DNA of 64,000 bases, from assembly GCF_000973105.1 (NCBI RefSeq), contig NC_015844.1, positions 1,980,501-2,044,500 on the forward strand, written 5' to 3'. The translations under genes and the position numbers were made by a program. The stretch comes from Zobellia galactanivorans (lineage in GTDB: Bacteria > Bacteroidota > Bacteroidia > Flavobacteriales > Flavobacteriaceae). Positions 1 to 9,289 of this stretch are shown piece after piece. The notes below the pieces were generated by a model. The model did no database searches, was not told the origin of the DNA, and saw only the letters and a program-made list of their open reading frames with translations. Position 1 is the first letter of the stretch. Each line of letters opens with the position of its first letter.

Positions 1-344
1 TGAAAAGCAAAAAGCTTATCGAACGCTTGTTCGCCGAGGGGAAGTCCGTTTCCGTCTATCCGATAAAACTCATATACCTACCCACCCCTTTTAACGATGA
101 AGTCCGTTTTAAGGCCGGTATGGCCGTACCTAAAAAGAACTTTAAAAGTGCCGTGAAACGCAATCGCATCAAGCGCTTATTACGTGAAAGTTACCGTTTG
201 AACAAACCCGACATTCTTAACAATACGGAAGGCTCTTTTGCGTTTTTATTTTTATACCTTGGTAAAGATATGCCTTCATATGCCTCTACCGAGCGAAGCA
301 TGAAAGCCTTGCTTCAACGGTTTGTAGCTAAAAATGAATCGTAA
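1..344 (+). CDS. rnpA: Ribonuclease P protein component, 5' end cut off by window
   Basis: This is the protein subunit of RNase P, which binds the catalytic RNA and helps remove 5' leaders from pre-tRNA. The reading frame is open from base 3 (KSKKLIERLFAEGKSV, typical of the RnpA N-terminal region), so the true start lies left of the window; the TTG at 27 is not the start. The family's RNA-binding signature is visible as KRNRIKRLLRE. The visible part ends at a stop at 342-344 and has the usual length for the C-terminal part of the ~120-130 residue family. An S41 protease gene follows after 65 bases on the same strand. Identification is secure; only the N-terminus is missing. Confidence 0.93.
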   Translation, partial: KSKKLIERLFAEGKSVSVYPIKLIYLPTPFNDEVRFKAGMAVPKKNFKSAVKRNRIKRLLRESYRLNKPDILNNTEGSFAFLFLYLGKDMPSYASTERSMKALLQRFVAKNES

Positions 345-409
345 AAGGCGTCCAAACAACAAGAATTTATGGGTTTTAAGAACCAAAACCCTCACAAACG
401 ACAAGTAAC

Positions 410-2041
410 ATGAAAAAATTTTTCGGCAAAAAACTGCTGGTTTCCACCTTTGCCGTGCTTATTCTGGTAATAGGTAGTGGGTTTGTAAAAAGTGATTTCT
501 TCGAGATTGCCAAACAAATCGAAATTTTCACTACCCTCTTTAAAGAGCTTAACATGAACTATGTAGACGAGACTAACCCTGCAGAGTTGATGGATACGGC
601 TATAAAGAACATGTTAGACGACCTCGATCCCTACACCAAATTTCTAAACGAACAAGACGTAGAGACATACCGTATCAACAATGCGGGGGAATACTCGGGA
701 ATAGGCGCCCTAGTACGCTCGTTCAAAGACCGACTATTGATCATAGAGCCGTATAAGGGCTACCCTGCCGACAAAGCCGGACTCAAGGCCGGTGATGAAA
801 TTATCAAGATCGGCGCCATTAAGGTTTCCGATTTTGACGATAACGCCAGCGAGCTTCTAAAAGGGGCCAACAATACTTCGGTCGAAGTTACCTTTAAAAG
901 ACAGGGCGAGACCAAGGTGGCCACCATAACACGTGCCGCCGTTGAAGTAGATGCGGTACCCTTCTATAAGATGGTAGATGACAAAACCGGCTATATCGTT
1001 CTTTCTAAATTCAACGCCAAGGCTTCAAGCGAAACCAAGGCCGCCCTTTTAGACCTCAAGGGTAAAGGTGCCGAAAAAATTATATTGGACCTTAGGGACA
1101 ACCCCGGAGGATTGCTTTCCGAAGCCATCAATGTCACCAATCTCTTCGTTGACAAAGGGGAATTGATCGTGACCACCAAATCAAAGGTCAAAAAATTCAA
1201 TAGGGAATACAAGACGAAGAACAAGCCTGTGGATATGGAAATCCCCTTGGTAGTACTCGTAAACGGAAGTAGTGCCTCGGCGAGTGAAATCGTTTCGGGC
1301 GGACTCCAAGATCTTGACCGTGCCGTGATCATGGGAGCCCGTAGCTTTGGAAAAGGCTTGGTACAGCGCCCCTTGAAACTGACCTATGGCACCCAACTAA
1401 AGGTCACCATTAGCCGCTATTACACCCCTTCGGGAAGATGCATCCAATCGCTTGATTATTGGAACAGGGACAAGGACGGCAACGCCGTTAAAAAAACCGA
1501 TATTCATGATTTTACCACCCGAAACGGACGCAAGGTTCAAGATGGTGGCGGTGTACTGCCCGATATTGAAATAGCCGCTACAAAGGCCAACGAATTGACC
1601 ATGGCCCTCTTGCAAAACAACGTCATCTTCGACTATGCCACTAAATATTTCTACGAGCACCAAGTGAACGATGTAAACACGTTCAAATTTTCCGATAGCG
1701 ACTATCAGGACTTTAAAAACTTCGTCTCGAAAAGCGATTTTTCCTTTGAGACCAAGACCGAAAAAACCCTGAAGACGGCCATGACCAACCGCGAAGAGGT
1801 TATTTTTAACGACGCCATAGAAAACGATTTTAAAAAGCTTTTGCTCGATATTGAAAAAAGCAAGATCACGGCCTTGGAAGACTACCAAAACGAAATAAAG
1901 AACAAGCTGGAAGATGAAATCGTCAAACGCTATTTCTACCGCGAAGGTCTTTACGACTATTACCTTAAGAACGATGAGGCCATCTTGGCCGCTACCGAAC
2001 TTTTGAGTAACGAAAGTAAATATTGGAGCATCTTAAAATAA
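410..2041 (+). CDS. S41 family C-terminal processing peptidase with PDZ domain
   Basis: A periplasmic serine protease of the CtpA/Prc family, which cleaves proteins near their C-termini. Residues ~8-25 form an N-terminal hydrophobic segment (signal peptide or anchor). A PDZ domain lies around residues 88-170 (EYSGIGA ... GYPADKAGLKAGDEI). The S41 core follows. The likely dyad is Ser290 (in NGSSASASEI) and Lys315 (in SFGKGLVQ), with the same 25-residue spacing as Ser430/Lys455 of E. coli Prc. Residues after ~400 are a charged C-terminal extension with no motif I recognise. It lies just behind rnpA and is followed after 22 bases by a VOC gene. The family call is firm; the substrate is unknown. 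Confidence 0.93.
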   Translation: MKKFFGKKLLVSTFAVLILVIGSGFVKSDFFEIAKQIEIFTTLFKELNMNYVDETNPAELMDTAIKNMLDDLDPYTKFLNEQDVETYRINNAGEYSGIGALVRSFKDRLLIIEPYKGYPADKAGLKAGDEIIKIGAIKVSDFDDNASELLKGANNTSVEVTFKRQGETKVATITRAAVEVDAVPFYKMVDDKTGYIVLSKFNAKASSETKAALLDLKGKGAEKIILDLRDNPGGLLSEAINVTNLFVDKGELIVTTKSKVKKFNREYKTKNKPVDMEIPLVVLVNGSSASASEIVSGGLQDLDRAVIMGARSFGKGLVQRPLKLTYGTQLKVTISRYYTPSGRCIQSLDYWNRDKDGNAVKKTDIHDFTTRNGRKVQDGGGVLPDIEIAATKANELTMALLQNNVIFDYATKYFYEHQVNDVNTFKFSDSDYQDFKNFVSKSDFSFETKTEKTLKTAMTNREEVIFNDAIENDFKKLLLDIEKSKITALEDYQNEIKNKLEDEIVKRYFYREGLYDYYLKNDEAILAATELLSNESKYWSILK

Positions 2042-2063
2042 TTGTACTCCAAATCATTCGACC

Positions 2064-2450
2064 ATGGCCTTGAACAAGATCCACCATATTGCGATCATCT
2101 GCTCCGACTATCAAAAATCAAAGCATTTTTATGTAGATATTCTAGGCCTGGAGATTCTTAGCGAAGTATTTAGGGAAGCAAGGCAGTCGTACAAATTAGA
2201 CCTCGCCCTCAATGGGGAGTACATCATTGAACTCTTTTCCTTTCCCGACCCGCCAAAACGTCCTTCTAGGCCCGAGGCCCAAGGTTTGCGCCACTTGGCC
2301 TTTGAGGTAGACGATGTTGCCCAGGAAAGTAAAAGGCTGTCAGACCAAGGCATAAGCGTCGAGCCCATCAGAACCGACGAATTTACTGGTCGTAAATTCA
2401 CCTTCTTTGCCGATCCCGATGGACTTCCCCTTGAACTGTACGAAAAATAA
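2064..2450 (+). CDS. VOC/glyoxalase family protein, YaeR (GloA2)-like
   Basis: A 128-residue single-module vicinal oxygen chelate protein similar to the YaeR/GloA2 group of glyoxalase I-like metalloproteins. Four candidate metal ligands can be placed at the expected points of the paired beta-alpha-beta-beta-beta folds: His8 (KIHHIAI), Glu56 (YIIELF), His77 (GLRHLAFEV) and Glu124 (LPLELYE). The substrate cannot be read from sequence; methylglyoxal-glutathione is only one possibility. It starts 22 bases after the S41 protease on the same strand and may be cotranscribed. It ends 11 bases from the converging DUF1080 gene with no obvious terminator between. Confidence 0.88.
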   Translation: MALNKIHHIAIICSDYQKSKHFYVDILGLEILSEVFREARQSYKLDLALNGEYIIELFSFPDPPKRPSRPEAQGLRHLAFEVDDVAQESKRLSDQGISVEPIRTDEFTGRKFTFFADPDGLPLELYEK

Positions 2451-2461
2451 TTTCTGAAATA

Positions 2462-3256
2462 TCAGGGTTTCAGGTTCTTGATCTTGATATTCCTGAAATC
2501 TATAGGCTGCCCTTCACTCTGTAAGGCAATCATTCCCTCTTTTAACAGCTTACCATCAATTTTTACCTTGGGGTCATAACCCTCTACCGTACCCCCGCCG
2601 ATCTGAGGTTTTGTATATTCTAAAACAACTTCCCCGTTTATAATGTGCGTTACCAAAGAATCGCCCCTTACGATCAATTCGGCCTTTACCCATTGGTCTC
2701 CGTAATAGGTTTTGGAAGAAGAGCTCAAACAGTGGCTCGGGTAGAGTTCGCCCTGATAAACGATTTCAGTGCCCGGCGAGCACATATTGCCCGTTGGCCT
2801 TTCTTCGCCCTCATTCACACCACCCAAAAATTGCATCTCAACGGATATGGGCCAGTTCTGCTCCTTTAACATGGTACGCGGATCCTGTGAATGGTACATG
2901 ACACCACTGTTCATCACGGTAAAAACCGGTGCACCCGGATGCAGCTCACCTACAAAACGATATTCAAGGGAAAGGTGAAAATACGAGTAGGGCTTGTCAT
3001 AATACAAATGCCCGAACCTATCGTTAAAATCACCGTCGTATTTATCATAACGTACCTTGATCATACCGTCTTCGGCCCGAAAGGTATCACCAAAATTATC
3101 GCCGGTTTCGTAATGGTGTATTTTGGTGGTCCATCCATCCAAATTTTTTCCGTTGAACATATCTTCCCAGCCCCCGTCGGTAACCGTTGTTTTAGTAGAG
3201 TTACAGGCCATTAGGGCCATACAAGAAATAAAAAGGGCAATTTTAGTGCGATTCAT
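2462..3256 (-). CDS. DUF1080 (3-keto-disaccharide hydrolase domain) lipoprotein
   Basis: A 264-residue exported lipoprotein with a single DUF1080 (PF06439) jelly-roll-like domain. The lipobox LMAC ends at Cys18, so the mature protein should be membrane-anchored. Family features are WEDMFNGKNLDGW near the mature N-terminus, PGAPVFTVMNSGVMYHSQ in the middle, and a C-terminal IALQSEGQPIDFRNIKIK strand. Some members hydrolyse 3-keto-glycosides and others are annotated only as carbohydrate-binding; the reaction here is not certain. It is followed by a short gap and then the DUF5009 gene, also on the minus strand. The nearby GH95 and PQQ dehydrogenase genes support a role in sugar breakdown. Confidence 0.88.
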   Translation of the reverse strand: MNRTKIALFISCMALMACNSTKTTVTDGGWEDMFNGKNLDGWTTKIHHYETGDNFGDTFRAEDGMIKVRYDKYDGDFNDRFGHLYYDKPYSYFHLSLEYRFVGELHPGAPVFTVMNSGVMYHSQDPRTMLKEQNWPISVEMQFLGGVNEGEERPTGNMCSPGTEIVYQGELYPSHCLSSSSKTYYGDQWVKAELIVRGDSLVTHIINGEVVLEYTKPQIGGGTVEGYDPKVKIDGKLLKEGMIALQSEGQPIDFRNIKIKNLKP

Positions 3257-3296
3257 AGTATGCGTATTGAGTAAAATTATATTTGAGATATGAGTT

Positions 3297-4403
3297 TTAA
3301 ACTTTAAAGTAGACCTTGTGCTTGTCTAAAAAGTAGGTAATGTACCAAAAGATGTACAGTACAAACAAGGCGTTGATGACCATAATGACTTTTTCTGAAA
3401 CCCCAATGGGCGCCAACAGGCCTTCCGTCCAAATTGTTCCAAAGCCCCGAAACCATTGTGCCCCTACCGTTTCGGCGAATAGGTAGATAAAAATGGAATT
3501 AGTGCCTACTACCGAGAAAATTTTCAGCCAATTATTTTGATATCCTTTTATGTCGATAAGCCAGTAGAAAAGGCTTAGGGTCAAAATGGCGATGCCTCCC
3601 GATGCCAAGGTAAAAGAGCTAGTAGCAATACGTTTAACTATCGGTGTGATGCCGACAAAATCCATAGCAAACCCAAGAACCACCAAAACCGCTCCCCAAA
3701 TCAAAAAAGGTTTGATCTTTTGGGTTGAAGGGATGTGCGACAATAAGACCTTTCCGCAAATAACCCCCCAAATGGTATGTGCCGCCGTCGGTATAAAGTT
3801 TACGAACACCCAATAGCCATCATTTACCTGCCCCATGACCAGCATATCGACATACGCACCAAAACTCTCATGGTTCTGCACATAGGGCGCTTCAGGGTTA
3901 TAAGCGCGATACAACACTTCGGTAAGCACAAGCAACCCCACAGATATGCCTATCTGTGTCTTATTCGAAAGGTTCATTACCGCATAGGCGATCAAGATGG
4001 TGAAGGCCAACTGTACCAACACGTTCCACAGTTCCCAAACCAAGGCATGACTGTATACGCAATGCAGGAGCGCCCCGAAGGCGAACAGTAAAAAACAACG
4101 CCGTAAAATGTGTTTGGTCACCCCTTTTTTATCTCCCGAGGCCAGTCGTTTTCGCAAAGAGAAGGGCATGGCCACCCCTACGATAAACATAAAAAAGGGC
4201 TGGATCAAATCCCAAAACCGGAGTCCGTTCCACGGATGGTGGTGCAATTGATCCGCTAAGCCGGAAAAGGCCGTGCCTTCGGTCAATTCAGAAAAGTTAT
4301 GGTGAAAACCTGCTGCTTCCGCAATCAATAGAAACATGGTAAGACCTCTAAAAACATCCAAGGAAAAAAGACGCTTCGATACATTTTCGGCTAATTGAGA
4401 CAT
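3297..4403 (-). CDS. DUF5009/HGSNAT-like multi-pass acyltransferase-type membrane protein
   Basis: A 368-residue polytopic membrane protein with about ten hydrophobic segments. The N-terminus (RLFSLDVFRGLTMFLLI) and the WDLIQPFFMFIVGVAMPFSLRKR block match the DUF5009 / heparan-alpha-glucosaminide N-acetyltransferase-like family (sometimes called NagX), whose members are thought to move acetyl groups onto amino sugars across the membrane. The biochemical function in bacteria is largely unproven. It lies between the DUF1080 gene (same strand) and GH95 (divergent across a 170-base gap at 4404-4573), consistent with a small carbohydrate-related neighbourhood. Confidence 0.85.
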   Translation of the reverse strand: MSQLAENVSKRLFSLDVFRGLTMFLLIAEAAGFHHNFSELTEGTAFSGLADQLHHHPWNGLRFWDLIQPFFMFIVGVAMPFSLRKRLASGDKKGVTKHILRRCFLLFAFGALLHCVYSHALVWELWNVLVQLAFTILIAYAVMNLSNKTQIGISVGLLVLTEVLYRAYNPEAPYVQNHESFGAYVDMLVMGQVNDGYWVFVNFIPTAAHTIWGVICGKVLLSHIPSTQKIKPFLIWGAVLVVLGFAMDFVGITPIVKRIATSSFTLASGGIAILTLSLFYWLIDIKGYQNNWLKIFSVVGTNSIFIYLFAETVGAQWFRGFGTIWTEGLLAPIGVSEKVIMVINALFVLYIFWYITYFLDKHKVYFKV

Positions 4404-4573
4404 AGGCTGGTCGGATCAAGTTAGAATTTCACCCTCAGGGGAATATTTTGCCCTAACGTGATAAATCGGGACTCTTGGGTTGAAATTTGCCCTAATTTAG
4501 AAAAAATAATACCATTGTCATTTACTAATTGCTGCTATCTTGCTAAGGTCTAATTTTATATACCTTCATTTTC

Positions 4574-6997
4574 ATGATAAAACCGTTCGCTTATTCGCTG
4601 AAAATAGCCTCAGTACTTCCCGTTTTGTTTTCCTTGGTGTCGGTAAACCTACTCTCATCTCAATCGGCCCATACGCTTTGGTTCGACCGACCGGCCGAAC
4701 ATTTTGAGGAAACCTTGGTTCTGGGCAACGGAAAGGCCGGTGCTTCTATCTTTGGAGGTGTTGCCACAGATTCCATTTATTTGAACGATGCCACCCTGTG
4801 GAGCGGCGAACCCGTAGACCCGTATATGAATCCGGAAGCGTACAAAAACCTTCCCGCCATTCGCGAGGCCCTAAAAAACGAGAATTACAAACTGGCAGAT
4901 TCCTTGCAAAGCAAATTACAGGGGAGTTTCTCACAATCATACATGCCCTTGGGTACGGTATACCTCAATTTTGAACACAAAAACCAGCCCCAATCCTATC
5001 ACCGCCAGCTTGAACTCGAAAAAGCACTGTCTACGGTGACCTACAAGGTCGATGGCGTCACTTTTACGCGCGAATACTTTATTTCACATGCCGACCAAGC
5101 CATGGTCATTCGGCTAAAGAGCAGTAAAAAAGGGGCCCTTAATTTTAATATCGGATTCAACAGTTTGCTCAAATATGAGCTTGCCACCAATGGCCCTACC
5201 TTAGAAGTGAACGGCTATGCCCCCTATCACGTAGAGCCCAGTTATCGCGGAAAAATGCCCAATCCGGTGCAATTTGACCCGAATAGGGGCACGCGTTTTA
5301 CCTCACTCTTCAGAATAAAGCACACTGATGGAAAACTCATCGGCACGGACAATACGGTAGCCCTAAAAGACGCCACCGAAGCTGTTGTTTATGTTTCCAT
5401 AGCCACGAGTTTTAACGGATTTGACAAAAACCCGGCCACCGAAGGTCTCGACCATAAAGCAATGGCAAGTTCACAACTCTCCAAAGCTAGTTCAAAGCCC
5501 TTTGACGCCTTGTTTGAAGCCCACCTGAAAGACCATCAAAAATACTTTAACCGGGTGCATTTAGACCTTGGAAAAAGCACTGCGGAAGACTTGCCTACCG
5601 ACGAGCGCCTAAAACGCTACGCAAAAGGGGAGGAAGACAAAAATCTTGAAGTGCTCTATTTTCAATATGGACGGTATTTGTTGATTTCCAGCTCTAGAAC
5701 ACCGAATGTACCTGCCAATTTACAAGGGATTTGGAACCCCTACATCAGACCGCCATGGAGCAGTAACTACACCCTCAATATCAATGCCGAGGAAAACTAT
5801 TGGTTGGCCGAAAATGCCAATCTTTCCGAAATGCACCAGCCTATGCTGGGCTTTATAGAAAATATAGCCCAAACAGGGAAAATTACCGCGAAGACCTTTT
5901 ACGGTGCCGGTGGATGGGCCGCATGCCATAATTCGGATATTTGGGCGATGAGCAACCCTGTGGGCGATTTTGGTCAAGGCGGAATCAACTGGGCCAATTG
6001 GAATATGGGCGGAACATGGTTAAGCTCGCATTTATGGGAACACTACACTTTTTCCCAAGACTTGGATTTTCTAAAAAACAGAGCTTATCCCCTCCTGAAG
6101 GGAGCTGCTGAATTTTGTTTGGAGTGGCTCGTAGAAGATAAAGATGGAAACTTGGTGACTTCGCCCGGAACATCACCAGAAAATAAGTTCATCACCCCAG
6201 ACGGATATCAAGGCGCTACCTTGTACGGTTCCACATCGGACCTTGCCATGATCAGGGAATGCTTTCAACAGACCATAGCCGCCTCTGAAACCTTAAAAAC
6301 CGACGCAGCGTTCAGGACCCAGCTGGAAAAGGCCCTGGCCAAGCTCTATCCCTATCAAGTGGGAAAAAAAGGTAATTTACAGGAATGGTACCACGATTGG
6401 GAAGACGTAGACCCCAAGCATCGCCATCAATCACACTTGTACGGCCTTTACCCAGGGCATCATATCAGTCCGGAAAAAACTCCCGAATTAGCGGATGCTA
6501 CAAGGACCACTTTGAACATTAAGGGCGACGAAACTACGGGGTGGTCAAAAGGATGGCGTATTAATCTTTGGGCCCGCTTGCTCGACGGAAACCGTGCATA
6601 CAAACAATATCGTGAGCTGCTACGTTATGTGGCCCCAGATGGTGTAAGGGCTTCCTATGAAAAAGGAGGCGGAACTTATCCGAACCTGTTTGATGCACAC
6701 CCCCCTTTCCAAATCGACGGGAATTTTGGTGGTGCCGCTGCTGTAGTGGAAATGTTGGTACAGTCCACTTTGCAAGAGATTCGCCTTTTACCCGCTTTGC
6801 CCGATGTTTGGGCCAATGGTTCCGTCGAGGGCTTGAAAGCGCGTGGAAATTTTGAAGTGGCCATTACTTGGAACAACAAAGTGCCTACCCAGGTAAAAAT
6901 ACATTCCGTTACCGGAGGGTCTACTGTTTTAAAGCACGGCACAAAGCAGAAGAAACTTACTTTAAAACCCAATGAAACCGTAGAATTCAATTGGTAA
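4574..6997 (+). CDS. Glycoside hydrolase family 95, probable alpha-L-fucosidase
   Basis: An 807-residue secreted enzyme with an N-terminal signal peptide (cleavage near residue 30, LLSSQ/SAH). The N-terminal beta domain begins LWFDRPAEHFEETLVLGNGK, a GH95 hallmark, followed by an (alpha/alpha)6 barrel. Residues matching those described for Bifidobacterium AfcA can be placed: Asn402 and Asn404 (LNINAEENYW; AfcA Asn421/Asn423), Glu536 (GTSPENKF; general acid Glu566) and Asp715 (FQIDGNFGG; Asp766). The family mostly cleaves alpha-1,2-L-fucosides, and some members act on L-galactosides. No SusC/SusD pair is adjacent, so this is not a classical PUL. The family is certain; exact linkage specificity is inferred. 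Confidence 0.93.
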   Translation: MIKPFAYSLKIASVLPVLFSLVSVNLLSSQSAHTLWFDRPAEHFEETLVLGNGKAGASIFGGVATDSIYLNDATLWSGEPVDPYMNPEAYKNLPAIREALKNENYKLADSLQSKLQGSFSQSYMPLGTVYLNFEHKNQPQSYHRQLELEKALSTVTYKVDGVTFTREYFISHADQAMVIRLKSSKKGALNFNIGFNSLLKYELATNGPTLEVNGYAPYHVEPSYRGKMPNPVQFDPNRGTRFTSLFRIKHTDGKLIGTDNTVALKDATEAVVYVSIATSFNGFDKNPATEGLDHKAMASSQLSKASSKPFDALFEAHLKDHQKYFNRVHLDLGKSTAEDLPTDERLKRYAKGEEDKNLEVLYFQYGRYLLISSSRTPNVPANLQGIWNPYIRPPWSSNYTLNINAEENYWLAENANLSEMHQPMLGFIENIAQTGKITAKTFYGAGGWAACHNSDIWAMSNPVGDFGQGGINWANWNMGGTWLSSHLWEHYTFSQDLDFLKNRAYPLLKGAAEFCLEWLVEDKDGNLVTSPGTSPENKFITPDGYQGATLYGSTSDLAMIRECFQQTIAASETLKTDAAFRTQLEKALAKLYPYQVGKKGNLQEWYHDWEDVDPKHRHQSHLYGLYPGHHISPEKTPELADATRTTLNIKGDETTGWSKGWRINLWARLLDGNRAYKQYRELLRYVAPDGVRASYEKGGGTYPNLFDAHPPFQIDGNFGGAAAVVEMLVQSTLQEIRLLPALPDVWANGSVEGLKARGNFEVAITWNNKVPTQVKIHSVTGGSTVLKHGTKQKKLTLKPNETVEFNW

Positions 6998-7050
6998 CAA
7001 TCTAGTTTTCAGTTTTTGACTACATTTAGGGGAGCTATACTTTCTTCTAG

Positions 7051-9180
7051 ATGTCTTTAAAAAAATTAGTTTTACCCGTGTTGTGCACTGTTTTGGGAAG
7101 CGTGCTTTTCAGTTGTCGATCAGACACCGAAAAAGGGCAGGCCCATAAGGCCTATACGACTTGGTCGTCGTATCTGGGCGACCCGGGTCGTAGCCACTAC
7201 ACTACGCTATCCCAAATAAACAAGGAAAATGTCAAAGACCTAAAAGTGGCCTGGACCTATGAAGCCAAGGATTGGGGCCAGATGCAGATGAACCCCTTGG
7301 TCGTAGACAGTATCTTGTACGGGGTTACCGCAGCGCTACGGGTAGTGGCCCTAAATGCCGAAACAGGCAAGGAAATTTGGCAGTTTGGCGATTCCATACA
7401 AGTGTGGCACTCTACCAGCAGGGGGGTGTCGTATTGGGAAGAGGGCGATGACAAACGGATCCTTTGTACCCGCGGACCCCATCTCTATGCCTTGGATGCC
7501 CTTACGGGAAAGCCCGTACCCACTTTTGGCGATAAGGGCAAAATCGACCTGCGTTCGGGAATGCCCGAAAGCGCACGGGAAAAGTTTGTAATATCCAACA
7601 CCCCCGGAAGCATCTTCAAAAACCTTATTGTAATGCCGCTTCGGCTCTCCGAAGGCGCTGGGGCCGCTCCGGGAAACCTTATGGCCTTCAACGTAATTAC
7701 AGGGGCCGTGGAATGGGTTTTCCATACCATTCCGCATCCTGGGGAGGAAGGCTATGATACTTGGGAAGAAAACGCCTATCGAAGCGACGAGGTCGGTGCG
7801 GCAAATAATTGGGCCGGTATGGCCGTAGACAAGGAACTCGAAATTATCTATGCCCCTATAGGTTCCGCCGCCCCCGATTTTTACGGGGGAGCCCGCAAAG
7901 GAAGTAACCTCTATTCCGACTGCCTGCTCGCCTTGGATGCAAATACGGGCCAAAGGCTATGGCACTTTCAATTTACCCATCACGACCTCTGGGACCGCGA
8001 CCCCCCTGCCCCGCCCAATCTTTTAACGGTAGAGCGGGAAGGGAAAAAAATTGCCGCCGTCGCCCAAGTGACCAAACAAGGCTATGTGTACGTATTTGAC
8101 CGAAAAACGGGCGAACCCCTTTTTGATATCGAAGAAGTGCCTGTACCGGCCTCCACTTTGAAAGGAGAAGAAGCATGGCCTAGCCAACCCATACCCGTAA
8201 AACCAAAACCCTTTGCACGACAATCTACCGACATCACCGAAAACAATGTGAGTCCCTATGCCGAAAACCCCGATTCGCTCAGGGCCATTTTACGGAAACT
8301 GGACAAGCGCATCTATGCCCCGCCAAGTTTGGAGCCCACCTTGCTCTTGCCCGGTTACGACGGAGCGGCGGAATGGGGCGGAACGGCGGCAGACCCCGAA
8401 GAAGGGATTATTTACGTGAATTCAAACGAGATGCCCTGGATCATGCAAATGGGCCTAAACGACACCAAGCTAGAAACCCTGCCCTTGGGCGAGGCTACCT
8501 ATACCCAATATTGCGTAAGCTGCCATCAAGAAGATAGAAAGGGACTGGCCGCGAGCGGATTTCCTTCATTGGTAGATATTGAACTCCGTAAATCGGCAGA
8601 TGAGGTTGCTTCGATTATTACCCATGGTAAAGGTATGATGACGGGTTTTCCCCAATTGATGCCAAAGGAAAAAGACGCCCTTATCCGTTTTTTGTTCAAC
8701 CAGGAAATCAAACATAACCTTGCGGAAAACACGAATGCCGAAAAAGGATACCGCACGCCCTACAAACATATGGGCTACAACAAATTTTTGGATAAAAACG
8801 GCCTGCCGGCCCTAAATCCCCCATGGGGAAGCATGCACGCCATCGATTTAAATACCGGAGAGTATATATGGTCCATTGCCTTAGGCGAATCTCCCGAACT
8901 CCTAAAAAAAGGCATCACCGGGACAGGGACCGAGAACTACGGCGGGCCCGTGGTTACGGAAAACGGACTCCTATTTATAGCCGCTACGCGCGATGGTTAT
9001 TTTAGGGTTTTCGACAAACATACGGGCGTCAAGTTATGGGAATACCAACTGCCCGCCCCGGCCTTTGCCACCCCGGCGATGTACGAAGTAAACGGAAAAC
9101 AATTTATTGCCCTGGCCTGTGGGGGCGAAAAATTGGGAACGAAAAAGGGAAATACGATCATCGCTTTTGCCTTGGAGTAA
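7051..9180 (+). CDS. PQQ-dependent dehydrogenase (quinoprotein) lipoprotein with inserted cytochrome c motif
   Basis: A 709-residue quinoprotein of the eight-bladed beta-propeller type. The signal peptide ends in lipobox LFSC with Cys22, predicting a lipid-anchored periplasmic protein. Propeller features include WTYEAKDWGQMQMNPLVVD, DRDPPAPPNLLTV and the C-terminal TGTENYGGPVVTENGLLFIAATRDGYFRVFD repeat. A heme c site Cys488-x-x-Cys491-His492 (YCVSCHQED) sits in an insertion of ~80 residues (~475-560), so oxidation could be passed directly to a cytochrome. The substrate (sugar or alcohol) is unknown. The gene is 53 bases behind the GH95 gene and co-directional, so it may oxidise a released sugar. 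Confidence 0.9.
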   Translation: MSLKKLVLPVLCTVLGSVLFSCRSDTEKGQAHKAYTTWSSYLGDPGRSHYTTLSQINKENVKDLKVAWTYEAKDWGQMQMNPLVVDSILYGVTAALRVVALNAETGKEIWQFGDSIQVWHSTSRGVSYWEEGDDKRILCTRGPHLYALDALTGKPVPTFGDKGKIDLRSGMPESAREKFVISNTPGSIFKNLIVMPLRLSEGAGAAPGNLMAFNVITGAVEWVFHTIPHPGEEGYDTWEENAYRSDEVGAANNWAGMAVDKELEIIYAPIGSAAPDFYGGARKGSNLYSDCLLALDANTGQRLWHFQFTHHDLWDRDPPAPPNLLTVEREGKKIAAVAQVTKQGYVYVFDRKTGEPLFDIEEVPVPASTLKGEEAWPSQPIPVKPKPFARQSTDITENNVSPYAENPDSLRAILRKLDKRIYAPPSLEPTLLLPGYDGAAEWGGTAADPEEGIIYVNSNEMPWIMQMGLNDTKLETLPLGEATYTQYCVSCHQEDRKGLAASGFPSLVDIELRKSADEVASIITHGKGMMTGFPQLMPKEKDALIRFLFNQEIKHNLAENTNAEKGYRTPYKHMGYNKFLDKNGLPALNPPWGSMHAIDLNTGEYIWSIALGESPELLKKGITGTGTENYGGPVVTENGLLFIAATRDGYFRVFDKHTGVKLWEYQLPAPAFATPAMYEVNGKQFIALACGGEKLGTKKGNTIIAFALE

Positions 9181-9229
9181 TATCCGGGGTATGACGTCCC
9201 CTTTGAAAGACGAGAAATTATACGGATGT

Positions 9230-9252
9230 GCCACAAGCCTGAAGCTTGCTCC
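9230..9252. repeat. REP-like palindrome
   Basis: A short inverted repeat in the gap between the PQQ dehydrogenase and the kinase gene: CAAGC (9234-9238), loop CTGAA, GCTTG (9244-9248), with a similar flanking context (GCCA..., ...CTCC). It resembles the palindrome at 14001-14023, which has the same CAAGC-5-GCTTG core, suggesting a dispersed REP-type family. Confidence 0.45.
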
Positions 9253-9289
9253 AACGGCGCAAATCAATCGATAGTATTAACTTAGCGGC

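Noticed and set aside
7351-7953. 200-residue antisense frame inside the PQQ dehydrogenase gene
   Set aside because: It lies opposite well-conserved propeller sequence and shows no family features.
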